Of a stretch of DNA of 44,137 bases, positions 16,120-24,277 are shown piece after piece. The stretch is from Burkholderiales bacterium. GTDB lineage: Bacteria; Pseudomonadota; Gammaproteobacteria; Burkholderiales; SG8-41. Within the stretch, counting starts at the first letter, position 1; every line of letters begins with the position of its first letter. The position numbers and the translations under genes were made by a program. The notes under the pieces were generated by a model, which was given only the letters and a program-made list of their open reading frames with translations, was not told the origin of the DNA and did no database searches. Where the stretch lies: the NCBI GenBank assembly GCA_020854035.1, contig JADZGE010000073.1:1-44137 (forward strand), written 5' to 3'.

Positions 16120-16922
16120 GCCTGCCGCATGCGCAGGCGCTCTTCGGGGACCGGGTAGCCCGCCGCCCCGAAGGTGGCGACGATCGCGCGGTTGGTATCG
16201 AAGTAGACCTGCCAGTAGTGGTCGGTGTGGGTGTAGGGCCGCACCGCCAGCACCGGGCCGCGCACCGAGAAGTCCACGATCTCCACGTCCGGTGCGGGCG
16301 TCTTCTCGACGTTGGGGATCTTCGCGAGCGCTTCCTTCAGCCGCCGGATCGCGTCGGCCACGTCCACCGTGTGATCGAGCTGCGCGGTACGCTCGACGCG
16401 GCGATATGCGCTCGCCGAGTAGTTCTGAATCGTGTCGGAGAAGATCCTGTTGTTGCCGACGAAGGTCGTCACGTTGTCCGGGGTGAGAATGGTGCTCGCG
16501 AAGAGCCCGATCTCCTTCACCGTGCCCTCGACGCCGCCCGCGCGCACGTAGTCGCCCACCTTGAAGGGCCGCAGCACGATCAGGAACGCGCCCGCCGCGA
16601 AGTTCGCAAGGAGCCCCGCCCACGCGGCGCCGATCGCGATGCCCATCGCCGCGATGAGGGCCGCGAAGGAAGTCGTCTCGACGCCGAAATAGCCGAGAAT
16701 CGCGACGACCAGCACCACGTTCAGCGCCACGCTCACGATGTTGCCGACGTAGCGGAGAAGCGTGGGATCGACCTGCTGGCGCGTCAGCGCCGCCGAGACG
16801 AGCCGCACGGCGAGACCGATGAGGTAGCGCCCGACGATCCAGGCGAGCAGCGCGCCCAGCACCTTCAGGCCGAAGGTCGTCAGCGCGTTGGTCACGGTAT
16901 CGGAGATCAGCTGGAAGTCCAT
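16116..16922 (-). CDS. MscS-family small mechanosensitive channel
   Basis: A 268-residue channel of standard MscS length. Three hydrophobic segments lie near 20-45, 65-85 and 88-118. The third is Gly/Ala-rich (AAMGIAIGAAWAGLLANFAA), the pore helix. The beta domain begins at FKVGDYVRAGGVEGTVKEIG and a C-terminal alpha/beta domain follows. The second of two nearby ATGs was chosen because AGGGAGG then lies 6 bases upstream. Its stop overlaps the broken META gene by 4 bp, so the two were once a translationally coupled pair. The envelope-protein cluster follows upstream in the same direction. Confidence 0.88.
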   Translation of the reverse strand: MDFQLISDTVTNALTTFGLKVLGALLAWIVGRYLIGLAVRLVSAALTRQQVDPTLLRYVGNIVSVALNVVLVVAILGYFGVETTSFAALIAAMGIAIGAAWAGLLANFAAGAFLIVLRPFKVGDYVRAGGVEGTVKEIGLFASTILTPDNVTTFVGNNRIFSDTIQNYSASAYRRVERTAQLDHTVDVADAIRRLKEALAKIPNVEKTPAPDVEIVDFSVRGPVLAVRPYTHTDHYWQVYFDTNRAIVATFGAAGYPVPEERLRMRQA

Positions 16923-16979
16923 CGTCATCCTCCCTGGTTTGGCGGTCACCGCGCCTGCGCGGAAAATCCGGCAGCCGCG

Positions 16980-17525
16980 CTACTTTTTCCCTGAACCGGC
17001 AATGCCCGGCCTGACATCGCCCACCAGCGGCAGGTTCGCCGCGAGCTCGTAGCGCACCTGGGTCATGACCCTCCCTTCGAGCTGCAGGTAGCGCGCGGCC
17101 TTGCGCGCGGAGAGCGCCTTCGCGAGGCGCGGCAGGTAGCTCCGCTTGAGTTTCAACTCCGCCTCGTCGATCGCAAGCGCCTCCTCGGCGAGCTTGCGCG
17201 CGAGTTCATCGGTCAGCGTGTTGTCGCGGTAGTGTGCGCCGTAGGCCTCCACCAGCCGCACGAGGCGCAGATTCACCTGCGCGAGCTCCTTCTGGTACGC
17301 CTCGTAGAGCGGCCAGAACCGTTCGTCCTCGCCGGGCGCAAGCGCCATGTTGAGCGCGATCCAGGCCTTCTTCTCGGCGCGGGTGCGCTCGACCTCGGCA
17401 GGCGAGAGCAGCGCGCCCGCCCCCTGCTGCGCCGCGGATGGTGCTGCCGTGAACACGCCAAAAAGCAGCGCGGCGAAGATCGCCGACGCGGCGGCGGCCC
17501 GGCAAGCTGCTCGTGCGCAGGTCAT
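16980..17525 (-). CDS. Small periplasmic helical protein (paralogue 2)
   Basis: A 181-residue secreted protein of unknown function, paralogous to 9097-9585. A signal peptide covers about residues 1-35 (ending in SAAQQ). The mature part is helical with FWPLYEAYQKEL and LPRLAKALSARKAARYLQLE, followed by RYELAANLPL, as in the paralogue. The ATG overlaps the stop of the lytic transglycosylase in the arrangement TGATG, with GGGGAGG just upstream, so translation is probably coupled. The pairing hints at a peptidoglycan- or envelope-linked role. Resemblance to Spy/CpxP chaperones is in size and helicity only. Confidence 0.75.
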   Translation of the reverse strand: MTCARAACRAAAASAIFAALLFGVFTAAPSAAQQGAGALLSPAEVERTRAEKKAWIALNMALAPGEDERFWPLYEAYQKELAQVNLRLVRLVEAYGAHYRDNTLTDELARKLAEEALAIDEAELKLKRSYLPRLAKALSARKAARYLQLEGRVMTQVRYELAANLPLVGDVRPGIAGSGKK

Positions 17526-19003
17526 CAAGTCCTCCCCTTGAGCTTCTCGCGGGCGGCCTGCGCGGCGCGCTGCGCGTCCCGCGTGAGCCTGTACGCCGCG
17601 TAGTACTTGTAGATATTGCGCACGTAGGTGGTCGTTTCCATGCCGATCCGCTCCGCGACGACGAGCTCCACGTTGTTGAACCACTTGTCGGGGTCGAGGC
17701 CGCGTTTCGCCGCCTCCTTGCGGTACTTCGAGATGTTGCCCGGCCCCGCGTTGTAGCTCGCGAAGGCGAAGAGCGGCCGGTCGCGTTCGCTGAACTTCGC
17801 GTCGGGAAAGTACCGGCTCATCAGCTGGTCCATGTACTTCGCGCCGGCATGGATGTTGGGTTCGACCTGGTTGATGTCGCCCACCCTCAGGTCCTTGCCC
17901 GTCGCCGGCATGACCTGCATGACGCCGATCGCGCCGACGTGGCTGCGGGCCTCCTGCTTGAGCTGAGACTCCTGGTAGCCCTGCGCGGCGAGCATGAGCG
18001 GATCGAAGCCGTACCGGGTCCCGTACACCTCGAAGAGCCTCACGGTCGCCTCGAAGCGCTTGTATTCGGCGGTGGCGGTATTGTTGGTGATCTGCCTCAC
18101 GCGCTTGTGGTAGTGGGCGAGGCGCGCCTCGATCCCGCCCTGGGCCTTCAGGAAGTTCGCGTAGAAGTCCGCCGCGGCCCGCGCGAGCTGCGGACTTCCC
18201 TTCCGTATCGCCCAGCCGATCTCGGCGTCCGCGCGCAGCACCAGATCCTCGCGCACTCTGATCTTCGGCAGCACCTGCGCCCACATCCGCGCTTTCCAGT
18301 CGTCCACCACGGCGAACTCGAACAACCCGGCATTCAGCATCTCGAGAATGTCCTCGTCCTCCAGCTCGTCGGGCAGCGCAACGATGGCGACAGGCGGCTT
18401 GCCGGACTTCTTCAGGCGCTCGTTCAGGGCAACGAGGCTCTCGTGGTAGCTGCTGGAGGGCCGCACGTCCACCCTCTTCCCCGACAATTCCTCGATGGAC
18501 CCGATGGCGGGCGACCGGGGACCGGTCACGACGAGCTCCTGCGTGAGCTGCTTGCGGCCCGTCGGAGTCACGAAGTCCACGATCTTCAGGCGCGCTTCGG
18601 TGACGGTGAGGTTCCCGGCGGCGATGTCGCCCAGTCCGTTCGCCACCCCCGGGAGCAGCTCGTCGCGGGTGGTCGGGATGATGACAACCGTCAGCGGGCG
18701 CTTGCCGAGCCGCTTCGCGTGCGTCTTGTTGAGGTAGCGCTCGAAATCGCGCACGAGATCCGCGATGACGCCGCGCTCGCGCCCCTTGTCGTTGAAGTAA
18801 AGCGTGCGGCTGTAGGGCACGAGGACGCGGATTCGGCGAGCCTCCAGCATCGCGTCGAAGTCGCCCTTCCAGGGCTTGTTCTCCAGAGCGAGCCCGCGCG
18901 CCTTCGGCGCCGGGGCGGGCTCCCCTGCCCATGCGGGAGCAGCGAATGTCAGGACCGCTGCGAGCGCGGCCGTCCCGCGACGCATCCGGGTGCAGGCTTC
19001 CAT
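17525..19003 (-). CDS. mltF: MltF-type lytic transglycosylase
   Basis: A 492-residue murein-cleaving enzyme of the periplasm. A signal peptide covers about residues 1-27. A solute-binding-protein family 3 domain spans about 57-295 (RIRVLVPYSRTLYF, then GLGDIAAGNLTVTEAR). An SLT domain spans about 325-460, with catalytic Glu345 in QGYQESQLKQ, then GAIGVMQVMP and FASYNAGPGN. This domain order is that of MltF, where the first domain controls activity. The symbol is given by domain architecture, not by verified orthology. GGAGG lies upstream of the first ATG; a second ATG at codon 7 is possible. It is coupled to the small periplasmic protein downstream. Confidence 0.88.
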   Translation of the reverse strand: MEACTRMRRGTAALAAVLTFAAPAWAGEPAPAPKARGLALENKPWKGDFDAMLEARRIRVLVPYSRTLYFNDKGRERGVIADLVRDFERYLNKTHAKRLGKRPLTVVIIPTTRDELLPGVANGLGDIAAGNLTVTEARLKIVDFVTPTGRKQLTQELVVTGPRSPAIGSIEELSGKRVDVRPSSSYHESLVALNERLKKSGKPPVAIVALPDELEDEDILEMLNAGLFEFAVVDDWKARMWAQVLPKIRVREDLVLRADAEIGWAIRKGSPQLARAAADFYANFLKAQGGIEARLAHYHKRVRQITNNTATAEYKRFEATVRLFEVYGTRYGFDPLMLAAQGYQESQLKQEARSHVGAIGVMQVMPATGKDLRVGDINQVEPNIHAGAKYMDQLMSRYFPDAKFSERDRPLFAFASYNAGPGNISKYRKEAAKRGLDPDKWFNNVELVVAERIGMETTTYVRNIYKYYAAYRLTRDAQRAAQAAREKLKGRT

Positions 19004-19084
19004 CGCGGATCCATCCTCCCGCAGCAGTCTAGCATCCGGTGCGCAGCGAACGGCAACCGCCCCGCCGGCGCGACGGCGCGCCCG

Positions 19085-19651
19085 CTACTTCGGGCTGATG
19101 CGGGTGATCTTGTTGCCCTGCAGCCCGAGGCCCGCCATCAGGCCCTTCTGGCTGAAGATGAAGGCGTAGATGTCGTCCTTCATCGTGGTGGTGGTCGCGG
19201 ACTTCGCCATGCCTTCGTCCACGACGACGACGCTGGGGCCGGCGCCGACCTCGAAGCCTTCCGCCTTGTTCAACTGGGAGAGCGCGCGCTCGTTCATGAA
19301 GAACATGGCGTAGCCGTACTTCTGCGCGCCCGCCTGAAGCCCGTACGAAATGCCGGTGGTGTTGTAGTAGGCCACCGTCTTGCCACCCTTGAAGAGCGCG
19401 CCCTCGCCGTACTGCCCGCCGATCATGAAACCGGCCTTGGTGATACCGGGAAACACGAGCACGGCGACCGCCTTCTCCCCGAGTGCCTTCGCGGCGGGTT
19501 GGCTCGCGTAAAGACGATTGAGCGCCGCGCGCGATTCGCCGCTTATCGTGCCCGCCGCGCTCTTGCCCTCCCCGGCAATCGCTGCGCCACCCGAAAGCCC
19601 CATCACCGCGGCACATGCCGCGGCGAGCACCCTCCCGGTGATCGACTTCAT
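19085..19651 (-). CDS. SYLF/YSC84-domain lipid-binding protein
   Basis: A 188-residue secreted protein with a clear SYLF (YSC84-like) domain, a fold that binds phosphoinositides or other lipids in characterised relatives. A signal peptide covers about residues 1-26. The domain runs from KAVAVLVFPGITKAGFMIGG through GEGALFKGG to GAGPSVVVVDEG, ending in YAFIFSQKGLMAG. GGAAGGG lies a few bases before the chosen ATG; an ATG nine codons upstream was rejected. The start overlaps the DUF2950 stop by 4 bp (ATGA), so the two genes are coupled. Function in bacteria is largely unknown. Confidence 0.88.
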   Translation of the reverse strand: MKSITGRVLAAACAAVMGLSGGAAIAGEGKSAAGTISGESRAALNRLYASQPAAKALGEKAVAVLVFPGITKAGFMIGGQYGEGALFKGGKTVAYYNTTGISYGLQAGAQKYGYAMFFMNERALSQLNKAEGFEVGAGPSVVVVDEGMAKSATTTTMKDDIYAFIFSQKGLMAGLGLQGNKITRISPK

Positions 19652-20637
19652 GTGCCCTTCCGTTCGACGCGCTTCCACGTCTTGTCCGGGTTGAACTTCG
19701 TCACCTTCTGCTCGGCGGCGGCCGTGTCCGGCCCGAGGTCCTTCTCGTAGACGACGCCGTCGTGGTTCACGATGAAGGTCATCACGCCGGTATTGCCGTA
19801 GTTCGCGGGCCAGGCGACGAGGGCGAACCCGCCAATCATCTTTCCCTGCGCGACGTAATCGTACGCGCCGCCCTTCGCGTCGGGCCCCTGTCCCTTGAGG
19901 ATGCGGTAGTGGTAGCCGTGGTAGGGCAGCGGCTTTCCGCCTTCCCCCTTGCCGTAGCCCTCGGCGCGCGCGGCCACGAAGAGCGGTCCGAGCGGGCTCT
20001 GCGGCTCACCCGCCTTCGTCGGGAAATACAGGCCATCCTTCCTGCCCTTCGCGCTCACGAACTTCTGGGCGTAGTTGAGCAGCTTGTCGTTCTGCGGGTT
20101 GCGCAGGTAGTACTCGCGCTGCGCGTCCACGTAGGCGAGCACCGACTGGATCGTGTAGAGTTCGTTCCTCCCGATCCGTCGATTGAGAATCTCCTCCCGC
20201 CCCGCTTTTGCGTCGAAGCGCCAGCCCTTCTCGTCCTTCACGAGCGGGATCGGCAGCGGCCAGGCGTCCTTGCCCACCGTGAGCACCATCGCCTCTCCCG
20301 ACTTGTCGAGCTTGTTCGCCTCGTCGTAGGCCTTCACGAAACGTTCGCGCCCCTCGCGATCGGCCACCGTATCGCCGGAACTGACGATGGCCCTCGCATC
20401 GCGGCCCAGCACCGCCAGCAGGCCCCTGGAGTCCTGCGCGCGCGCCGCCGCGATGAGTGCCTTGACGGCTTCTTCGGGCGTTGCGTAGGTCTTCTGGATC
20501 ACCGCGGCCGCCTTCGCCTTGCCTTCGCCCGCCGCCTTCGTCTCGGCCGCATGGCCGGGCAGCGCGCAGAGCGCGGCGGCGAGCATGGCCGCCGCCACGC
20601 CGCGGCGGAACGTAACTCCCGTCTGTATCGCAGACAT
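19648..20637 (-). CDS. DUF2950 family secreted protein
   Basis: A 329-residue secreted protein of the DUF2950 family, function unknown. A signal peptide covers about residues 1-30. The family pattern appears as TYATPEEAVKALIAAARAQD near the start, RRIGRNELYTIQSVLAYVDA in the middle, and YHYRILKGQGP followed by MTFIVNHDGVVYEKDLGP at the end. AAGGA lies 8 bases before the ATG. DUF2950 genes commonly sit next to DUF3300 genes, as here (59 bp apart), which supports both calls. The pair is expected to act in the periplasm. Confidence 0.88.
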   Translation of the reverse strand: MSAIQTGVTFRRGVAAAMLAAALCALPGHAAETKAAGEGKAKAAAVIQKTYATPEEAVKALIAAARAQDSRGLLAVLGRDARAIVSSGDTVADREGRERFVKAYDEANKLDKSGEAMVLTVGKDAWPLPIPLVKDEKGWRFDAKAGREEILNRRIGRNELYTIQSVLAYVDAQREYYLRNPQNDKLLNYAQKFVSAKGRKDGLYFPTKAGEPQSPLGPLFVAARAEGYGKGEGGKPLPYHGYHYRILKGQGPDAKGGAYDYVAQGKMIGGFALVAWPANYGNTGVMTFIVNHDGVVYEKDLGPDTAAAEQKVTKFNPDKTWKRVERKGT

Positions 20638-20696
20638 GTTCGATTCCTTCGTTCGATTCGAGTGCATGAGAACGGGTTGCCCGCCGGTGCCCGCCG

Positions 20697-21971
20697 TCAG
20701 CGCCGGCCGCCGCCACCACCACCACGACCGCCGCCGCCACCACGCGAGGCTCCGGCCGACGCACGGCTCGATGCGCCGCGGTTGCTGAAATCGCGGGCCT
20801 GCGCGCCGGAATTGCGGCCCGCCCCGTCGAACGCGCCGGCACCGCGGTCGCCGATGCCTGCGCCGCGATCGCCCGCGCCTCCGCTCGCCCGATCGCCGAT
20901 GCCGCCCCGGTCGCCCGCGGCACCCGCGCGATCGCTCCCGGCGCGCCCGTCGGCGCCACCCGCGCGGTCGCTCACCCCCGGTCCCCGGTCGCCGCCTCTC
21001 GCCCGGTCGGCCGACGCGACATCGCGCTTCATCTGGTCGCCGCCGCGCGCGATGTCCTGCCGCCCCTGCTCGGCGCGCCCGCGGAACTGGTCGCGCGAAG
21101 CGGCGTCCTTGCGCTGCCCGCCGCCGTACTTCTCCCGGCTCGCCTGGTCGCGGTAGCCCACGCCCTTCCGGTTCTCGGCGTTGTGCTGCCAGTTCTGGTT
21201 CCCCGAAATGTTGGTCCGGTTGAAGTTGTTGTAGTTGTTGTGATTGATGTAGACGTTGTTGCCGCCCCAGTTGCAGCCGCCCCAGAGCGCCGAGCCGACC
21301 GCGAGGCCCACCCCGAACGTGAAGAGCGCGGCGCCCGGCACGTAGCCCGGGGGATAGTAGTAGTACGGCGGATAGGCCGGGTAGGGCCACGGCCCGTAGA
21401 CCGCCGACGGATTGTAGGTCGGCACGTACACGACCTCCGGGTTCGCCGGCTCGATCTTGATGACGGTCGTGCCGCCCTCCTGCGCGGTGGAGACCGTCTG
21501 CTCCTTGCTCGATTTCAGGTTTCCGGCGGCCTGTGCCTTGCCGCGCAGCTTCTGGATCGCCGCCATGACTTCCTTCTGCTGGCCGAGGAAGGCGTCGCCG
21601 AGCTTCTGCGTCATGTCGAGCTTGTCGTTCAGCATCGCCAGCACCTGGGGGAAGGCCGCGAGCGATTTCACGCTCGGGTCCCACGACTGCTTCTGCATGG
21701 CGTCCTCGAGCGCCTTGCCCGTCACCTTCGGGTTCTGCTTCACCCAGCGCGCCGCCTGCACGATATCGAGCGGGTAGGTCGACGCCATGAGGATCTGCGC
21801 CACCAGCGCGTCGGGGTAGAGCGCGATCGGCGCCACGAGCTGCTCGATCTCCTCCGCCTTGAACGGCGCGGGCTCCGACGCGTCCTGCGCGCCGACCCTC
21901 ACGGTCACCGTTACCGCCGCGGCGATCAGCCATACGACGCCGGTCCTGACGATGCTCCTGATGCTCTTCAT
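20697..21971 (-). CDS. DUF3300 family secreted protein with a Gly/Arg/Asp-rich tail
   Basis: A 424-residue secreted protein of the DUF3300 family, function unknown. A signal peptide covers about residues 1-28. The domain (about 40-200) includes LVAPIALYPDALVAQILMAS and VVYVPTYNPSAVYGPW. A Tyr/Pro-rich segment and an Asn-rich one (YNNFNRTN) follow. From about residue 300 the sequence is low complexity, with repeated GDRG/DRAG units and a final Gly/Arg run. The tail is probably disordered and basic/acidic mixed, and may bind a surface polymer. AGGAGG lies 10 bases before the ATG. It stands first in a probable operon with DUF2950 and SYLF. Confidence 0.88.
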   Translation of the reverse strand: MKSIRSIVRTGVVWLIAAAVTVTVRVGAQDASEPAPFKAEEIEQLVAPIALYPDALVAQILMASTYPLDIVQAARWVKQNPKVTGKALEDAMQKQSWDPSVKSLAAFPQVLAMLNDKLDMTQKLGDAFLGQQKEVMAAIQKLRGKAQAAGNLKSSKEQTVSTAQEGGTTVIKIEPANPEVVYVPTYNPSAVYGPWPYPAYPPYYYYPPGYVPGAALFTFGVGLAVGSALWGGCNWGGNNVYINHNNYNNFNRTNISGNQNWQHNAENRKGVGYRDQASREKYGGGQRKDAASRDQFRGRAEQGRQDIARGGDQMKRDVASADRARGGDRGPGVSDRAGGADGRAGSDRAGAAGDRGGIGDRASGGAGDRGAGIGDRGAGAFDGAGRNSGAQARDFSNRGASSRASAGASRGGGGGRGGGGGGRR

Positions 21972-22002
21972 GTCCCGCTGCCTCCTGTCCTCGCGCCGGC
22001 GC

Positions 22003-22548
22003 TCATTTTCTCGACGGCAATGTCTTGAACGCCTCGGCGAGCGCCCGGTTGACCTTCTCGAAATTCTCCTCGGAGTAGCCCTGCGTCAGCGCCTCCGTGA
22101 TGTGCGCCCGCCACAAGAGGCGCTTGCCGGCGAGATCCACGACGTCGACGAAGAGCGTCCCCTCGCGGTAGTCGTGAATGCGGTAGCCGCCGATTTCCGT
22201 CCGCCCCCAGCCGTAATCGTAGGGCCCCGGCCTGCCGACGACGAAAACCTTCTGCTTCGGCTCCACGTGCCCGGCGAGGTTGACCCCGATCTCCCCCACC
22301 TGCCCCGGCGCGGCGGGCGTGTAGCCGCGATCCATGAGCTGCCGCCCGACGAGCTGCTCCAGCCGGTGCCGCACGCGGCTGTCCTTGATCGCACCCTTCG
22401 CCTTCGGATCGGGCTGAACGAACGAATAGGTCCGGAACTTCGCGGGATCCGCCCCGGTTTCGAGGGCCGTCCGCACCTCCGCCGCCTGCGCCAGCCCCGG
22501 CGCAAGCGCGACGAGCGCGGCGACCCACACGAGCTTGATCATGGCCAT
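22003..22548 (-). CDS. DUF4136 family secreted protein
   Basis: A 181-residue secreted protein of the DUF4136 family, often lipoproteins of unknown function. Here the leader (about 1-22, ending in AQA) has no lipobox Cys. Family features are ADPAKFRTYSFVQPD, the long helix with HRLEQLVGRQLMDRGY, and LFVDVVDLAGKRLLWRAHI. Three ATGs lie within 10 bases after GAGGAG (22551, 22548, 22542). The middle one has the best spacing, but the choice is uncertain by two residues. It starts only 8 bp after the PPK2 stop and so probably shares the FNR-linked transcript. Confidence 0.82.
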   Translation of the reverse strand: MAMIKLVWVAALVALAPGLAQAAEVRTALETGADPAKFRTYSFVQPDPKAKGAIKDSRVRHRLEQLVGRQLMDRGYTPAAPGQVGEIGVNLAGHVEPKQKVFVVGRPGPYDYGWGRTEIGGYRIHDYREGTLFVDVVDLAGKRLLWRAHITEALTQGYSEENFEKVNRALAEAFKTLPSRK

Positions 22549-22556
22549 CATACTCC

Positions 22557-23384
22557 TCAATAGCGCTCGGGAACGAACCTGCGCCCCTTCAACGGCGCGC
22601 TGTCGTCGTAGGCGCCCTTCATCGAGCGCTTGGGCAGCTTGATTCTCTCGCGCGGCAGCTTCTTGTACGGGATCAGCTTCAGGATATGCGCAAGGCAGTT
22701 CAGGCGCGCGCGCTTCTTGTCGTCCGATTTCAGGATGTACCACGGCGCGTGCTTCGTGTCCGTCGCCTTCAGCATCATGTCCCGCGCGCGCGAGTACTCG
22801 AACCAGCGCTCGCGCGAGGGAAGATCCATGGGCGAGAGCTTCCACTGGCGCAGCGGGTCGTCGATGCGCGCCTCGAACCGCCGCCGCTGCTCCTTGTCGC
22901 TCACCTCCAGCCAGATCTTGATCAGCAGGATGCCCGCTTCGACGATGTAGCCCTCGAACACGGGCGCGAGCTTGAGGAAGCGCCGATGCTGCTCGTCCGT
23001 GCAGAAGCCCATGACATACTCCACGCCCGCCCGGTTATACCAGCTCCGATCGAAGATCACGACCTCTCCGGCGGCGGGAAAGTGCTGCATGTAGCGCTGG
23101 ACATACATCTGCGACTTCTCCCGGTCGGAAGGCGCCGGCAGCGCGACGAGACGGAAGACACGCGGGCTCACACGTTCCGTGAGGGCGCGGATGGTTCCGC
23201 CCTTGCCGGCGGCGTCGCGCCCCTCGAACACGATGATGACGCGCAGTCCCTTGTGCTTCACCCAGTCCTGGAGCCTGCAAAGCTCGGCCTGGAGCTTGCG
23301 CAGCTCCTTCTCGTACTTGCGGCGCTTCAGCTTGCCGTCGCCCTTCCCGTCGTCCCCGCCTGCTTCCCTGTCCTTCTTCGCCAT
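22557..23384 (-). CDS. ppk2: Polyphosphate kinase 2
   Basis: A 275-residue PPK2 enzyme that transfers phosphate between polyphosphate and nucleotides in the cytoplasm. A basic N-terminal helix precedes the P-loop GRDAAGKGG (about residues 55-63). The Walker B/catalytic segment IFDRSWYNRAGVE (Asp112) and the lid-region helices with KEQRRRFEARIDDP follow. Size and single-domain form fit class I (ADP to ATP), though class cannot be proved by eye. The start MAKKDR was chosen over an ATG 17 codons upstream because the extension reads as non-conserved. A 14 bp FNR/ANR-like box centred about 108 bp upstream suggests oxygen-responsive control. Confidence 0.92.
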   Translation of the reverse strand: MAKKDREAGGDDGKGDGKLKRRKYEKELRKLQAELCRLQDWVKHKGLRVIIVFEGRDAAGKGGTIRALTERVSPRVFRLVALPAPSDREKSQMYVQRYMQHFPAAGEVVIFDRSWYNRAGVEYVMGFCTDEQHRRFLKLAPVFEGYIVEAGILLIKIWLEVSDKEQRRRFEARIDDPLRQWKLSPMDLPSRERWFEYSRARDMMLKATDTKHAPWYILKSDDKKRARLNCLAHILKLIPYKKLPRERIKLPKRSMKGAYDDSAPLKGRRFVPERY

Positions 23385-23485
23385 GGCTGTGTCTCTTTCT
23401 CCGGGACCGGCCCCCTTCCGCGTATCGCGGAACAAGGCCCATCCACATCACGTTAACAGAATCGCCTTCCGGCCACCTCCCGCGG

Positions 23486-23499
23486 GTGATCTCGATCAA
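23486..23499 (-). promoter_or_regulatory. FNR/ANR-type box upstream of ppk2
   Basis: The minus strand reads TTGATCGAGATCAC, matching 9 of the 10 specified bases of the FNR/ANR consensus TTGAT-N4-ATCAA. It lies in the 167 bp gap between the ppk2 start and the GNAT stop, so only ppk2 and genes after it can be the target. If centred at -41.5, transcription would start near 23451. The expected -10 position reads GATTCT, which is weak. Confidence 0.55.
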
Positions 23500-23551
23500 G
23501 CCTCGACCGCGGTCGATCGCTCCATCGCTGCCGCCGTCCGCGCTGCCCCTG

Positions 23552-24130
23552 TCAATCATCCTCCCCGGCGCGCACCAGGTCGAGCCGGACGAGCTTCACC
23601 GACGGACCCTCCTCGCTCGCACCGACCTCGAAGCCCAGGCGCCGGGCAAGATCGAGCATCGCCCGGTTCGACGCCAGCACGTAGCCTTCCATGCGCCGCC
23701 ACCCGCGGGCGCGCGCGTCCGCGATCAACACCTTCAGCATGCGGGAAGCAAGACCCGCCCCGCGCCAGCCGTCGGCGACCGTTATCGCGAACTCGCAGGC
23801 CTCGTCATCGGGTCCCCCGGCGTAGCGGGCACCGCCGACGACGGTCTCGGCCGGTGACTCGCCGATTACCGCCACGAGTGCCCGCTCGCGCTCCCCGGCG
23901 ACCCGGACAGCGCGCTCCAGCAGGACGGGTGACAACTGCTTGAGCGGCATCATGAAGCGGCTGTAGCGCGCCTCCGGGGACAGGTCGTCGAGCGCGGCGC
24001 GCATCGCATCGGCATCGTCCGGACGGATCGCGCGCACCATGACGCTCCGCCCGTCGCGCAGCGCCACGCGTACCGGCGCAAACCCGGCCTCGCGGTTCCC
24101 GGTTTCGCCTGCGTGTCCCGCTCGTTTCAT
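23552..24130 (-). CDS. GNAT-family N-acetyltransferase
   Basis: A 192-residue acetyl-CoA-dependent acyltransferase. The acetyl-CoA-binding motif appears as VADGWRGAGLASRMLKVLI (about residues 118-136), followed by the conserved ASNRAMLDLARRLGF. RAIRPDDADAMRAALDDLSP near the start is the usual first helix. It resembles stand-alone GNATs related to the domain of protein-acetylating Pat enzymes, so it might control an acetyl-CoA enzyme nearby; that is inference. No start has a good Shine-Dalgarno site. The ATG at 24130 was chosen; a TTG at 24241 would add 37 residues that look non-conserved. Confidence 0.82.
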   Translation of the reverse strand: MKRAGHAGETGNREAGFAPVRVALRDGRSVMVRAIRPDDADAMRAALDDLSPEARYSRFMMPLKQLSPVLLERAVRVAGERERALVAVIGESPAETVVGGARYAGGPDDEACEFAITVADGWRGAGLASRMLKVLIADARARGWRRMEGYVLASNRAMLDLARRLGFEVGASEEGPSVKLVRLDLVRAGEDD

Positions 24131-24226
24131 GGCGCCGGCCGTCCGGCGTTCCCGCGCCGGGCCCGGGGGTTCGTTTGCATGATCCGGTTTCGTCCCAATG
24201 TCATTCGGGTCGACTGCAACCTCTCC

Positions 24227-24240
24227 TGAACAAAAGTTCA
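24227..24240. promoter_or_regulatory. Palindrome TGAAC-AAAA-GTTCA upstream of the GNAT gene
   Basis: A perfect 5 bp inverted repeat with an AT spacer lies between fabI (ends 24278) and the GNAT start. GAAC-N4-GTTC matches the LexA/DinR box of Gram-positive bacteria, which is unexpected in a proteobacterium, so it may serve another regulator or be chance. The rest of the 147 bp gap shows nothing notable. Confidence 0.35.
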
Positions 24241-24277
24241 ATTGAGCAGCCTGTCGAGGCGAATGCCCGACATGCCG

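Noticed and set aside
24131..24241. TTG start at 24241 for the GNAT gene
   Set aside because: It adds 37 non-conserved residues and has no ribosome-binding site; an ATG at 24130 fits the domain better.
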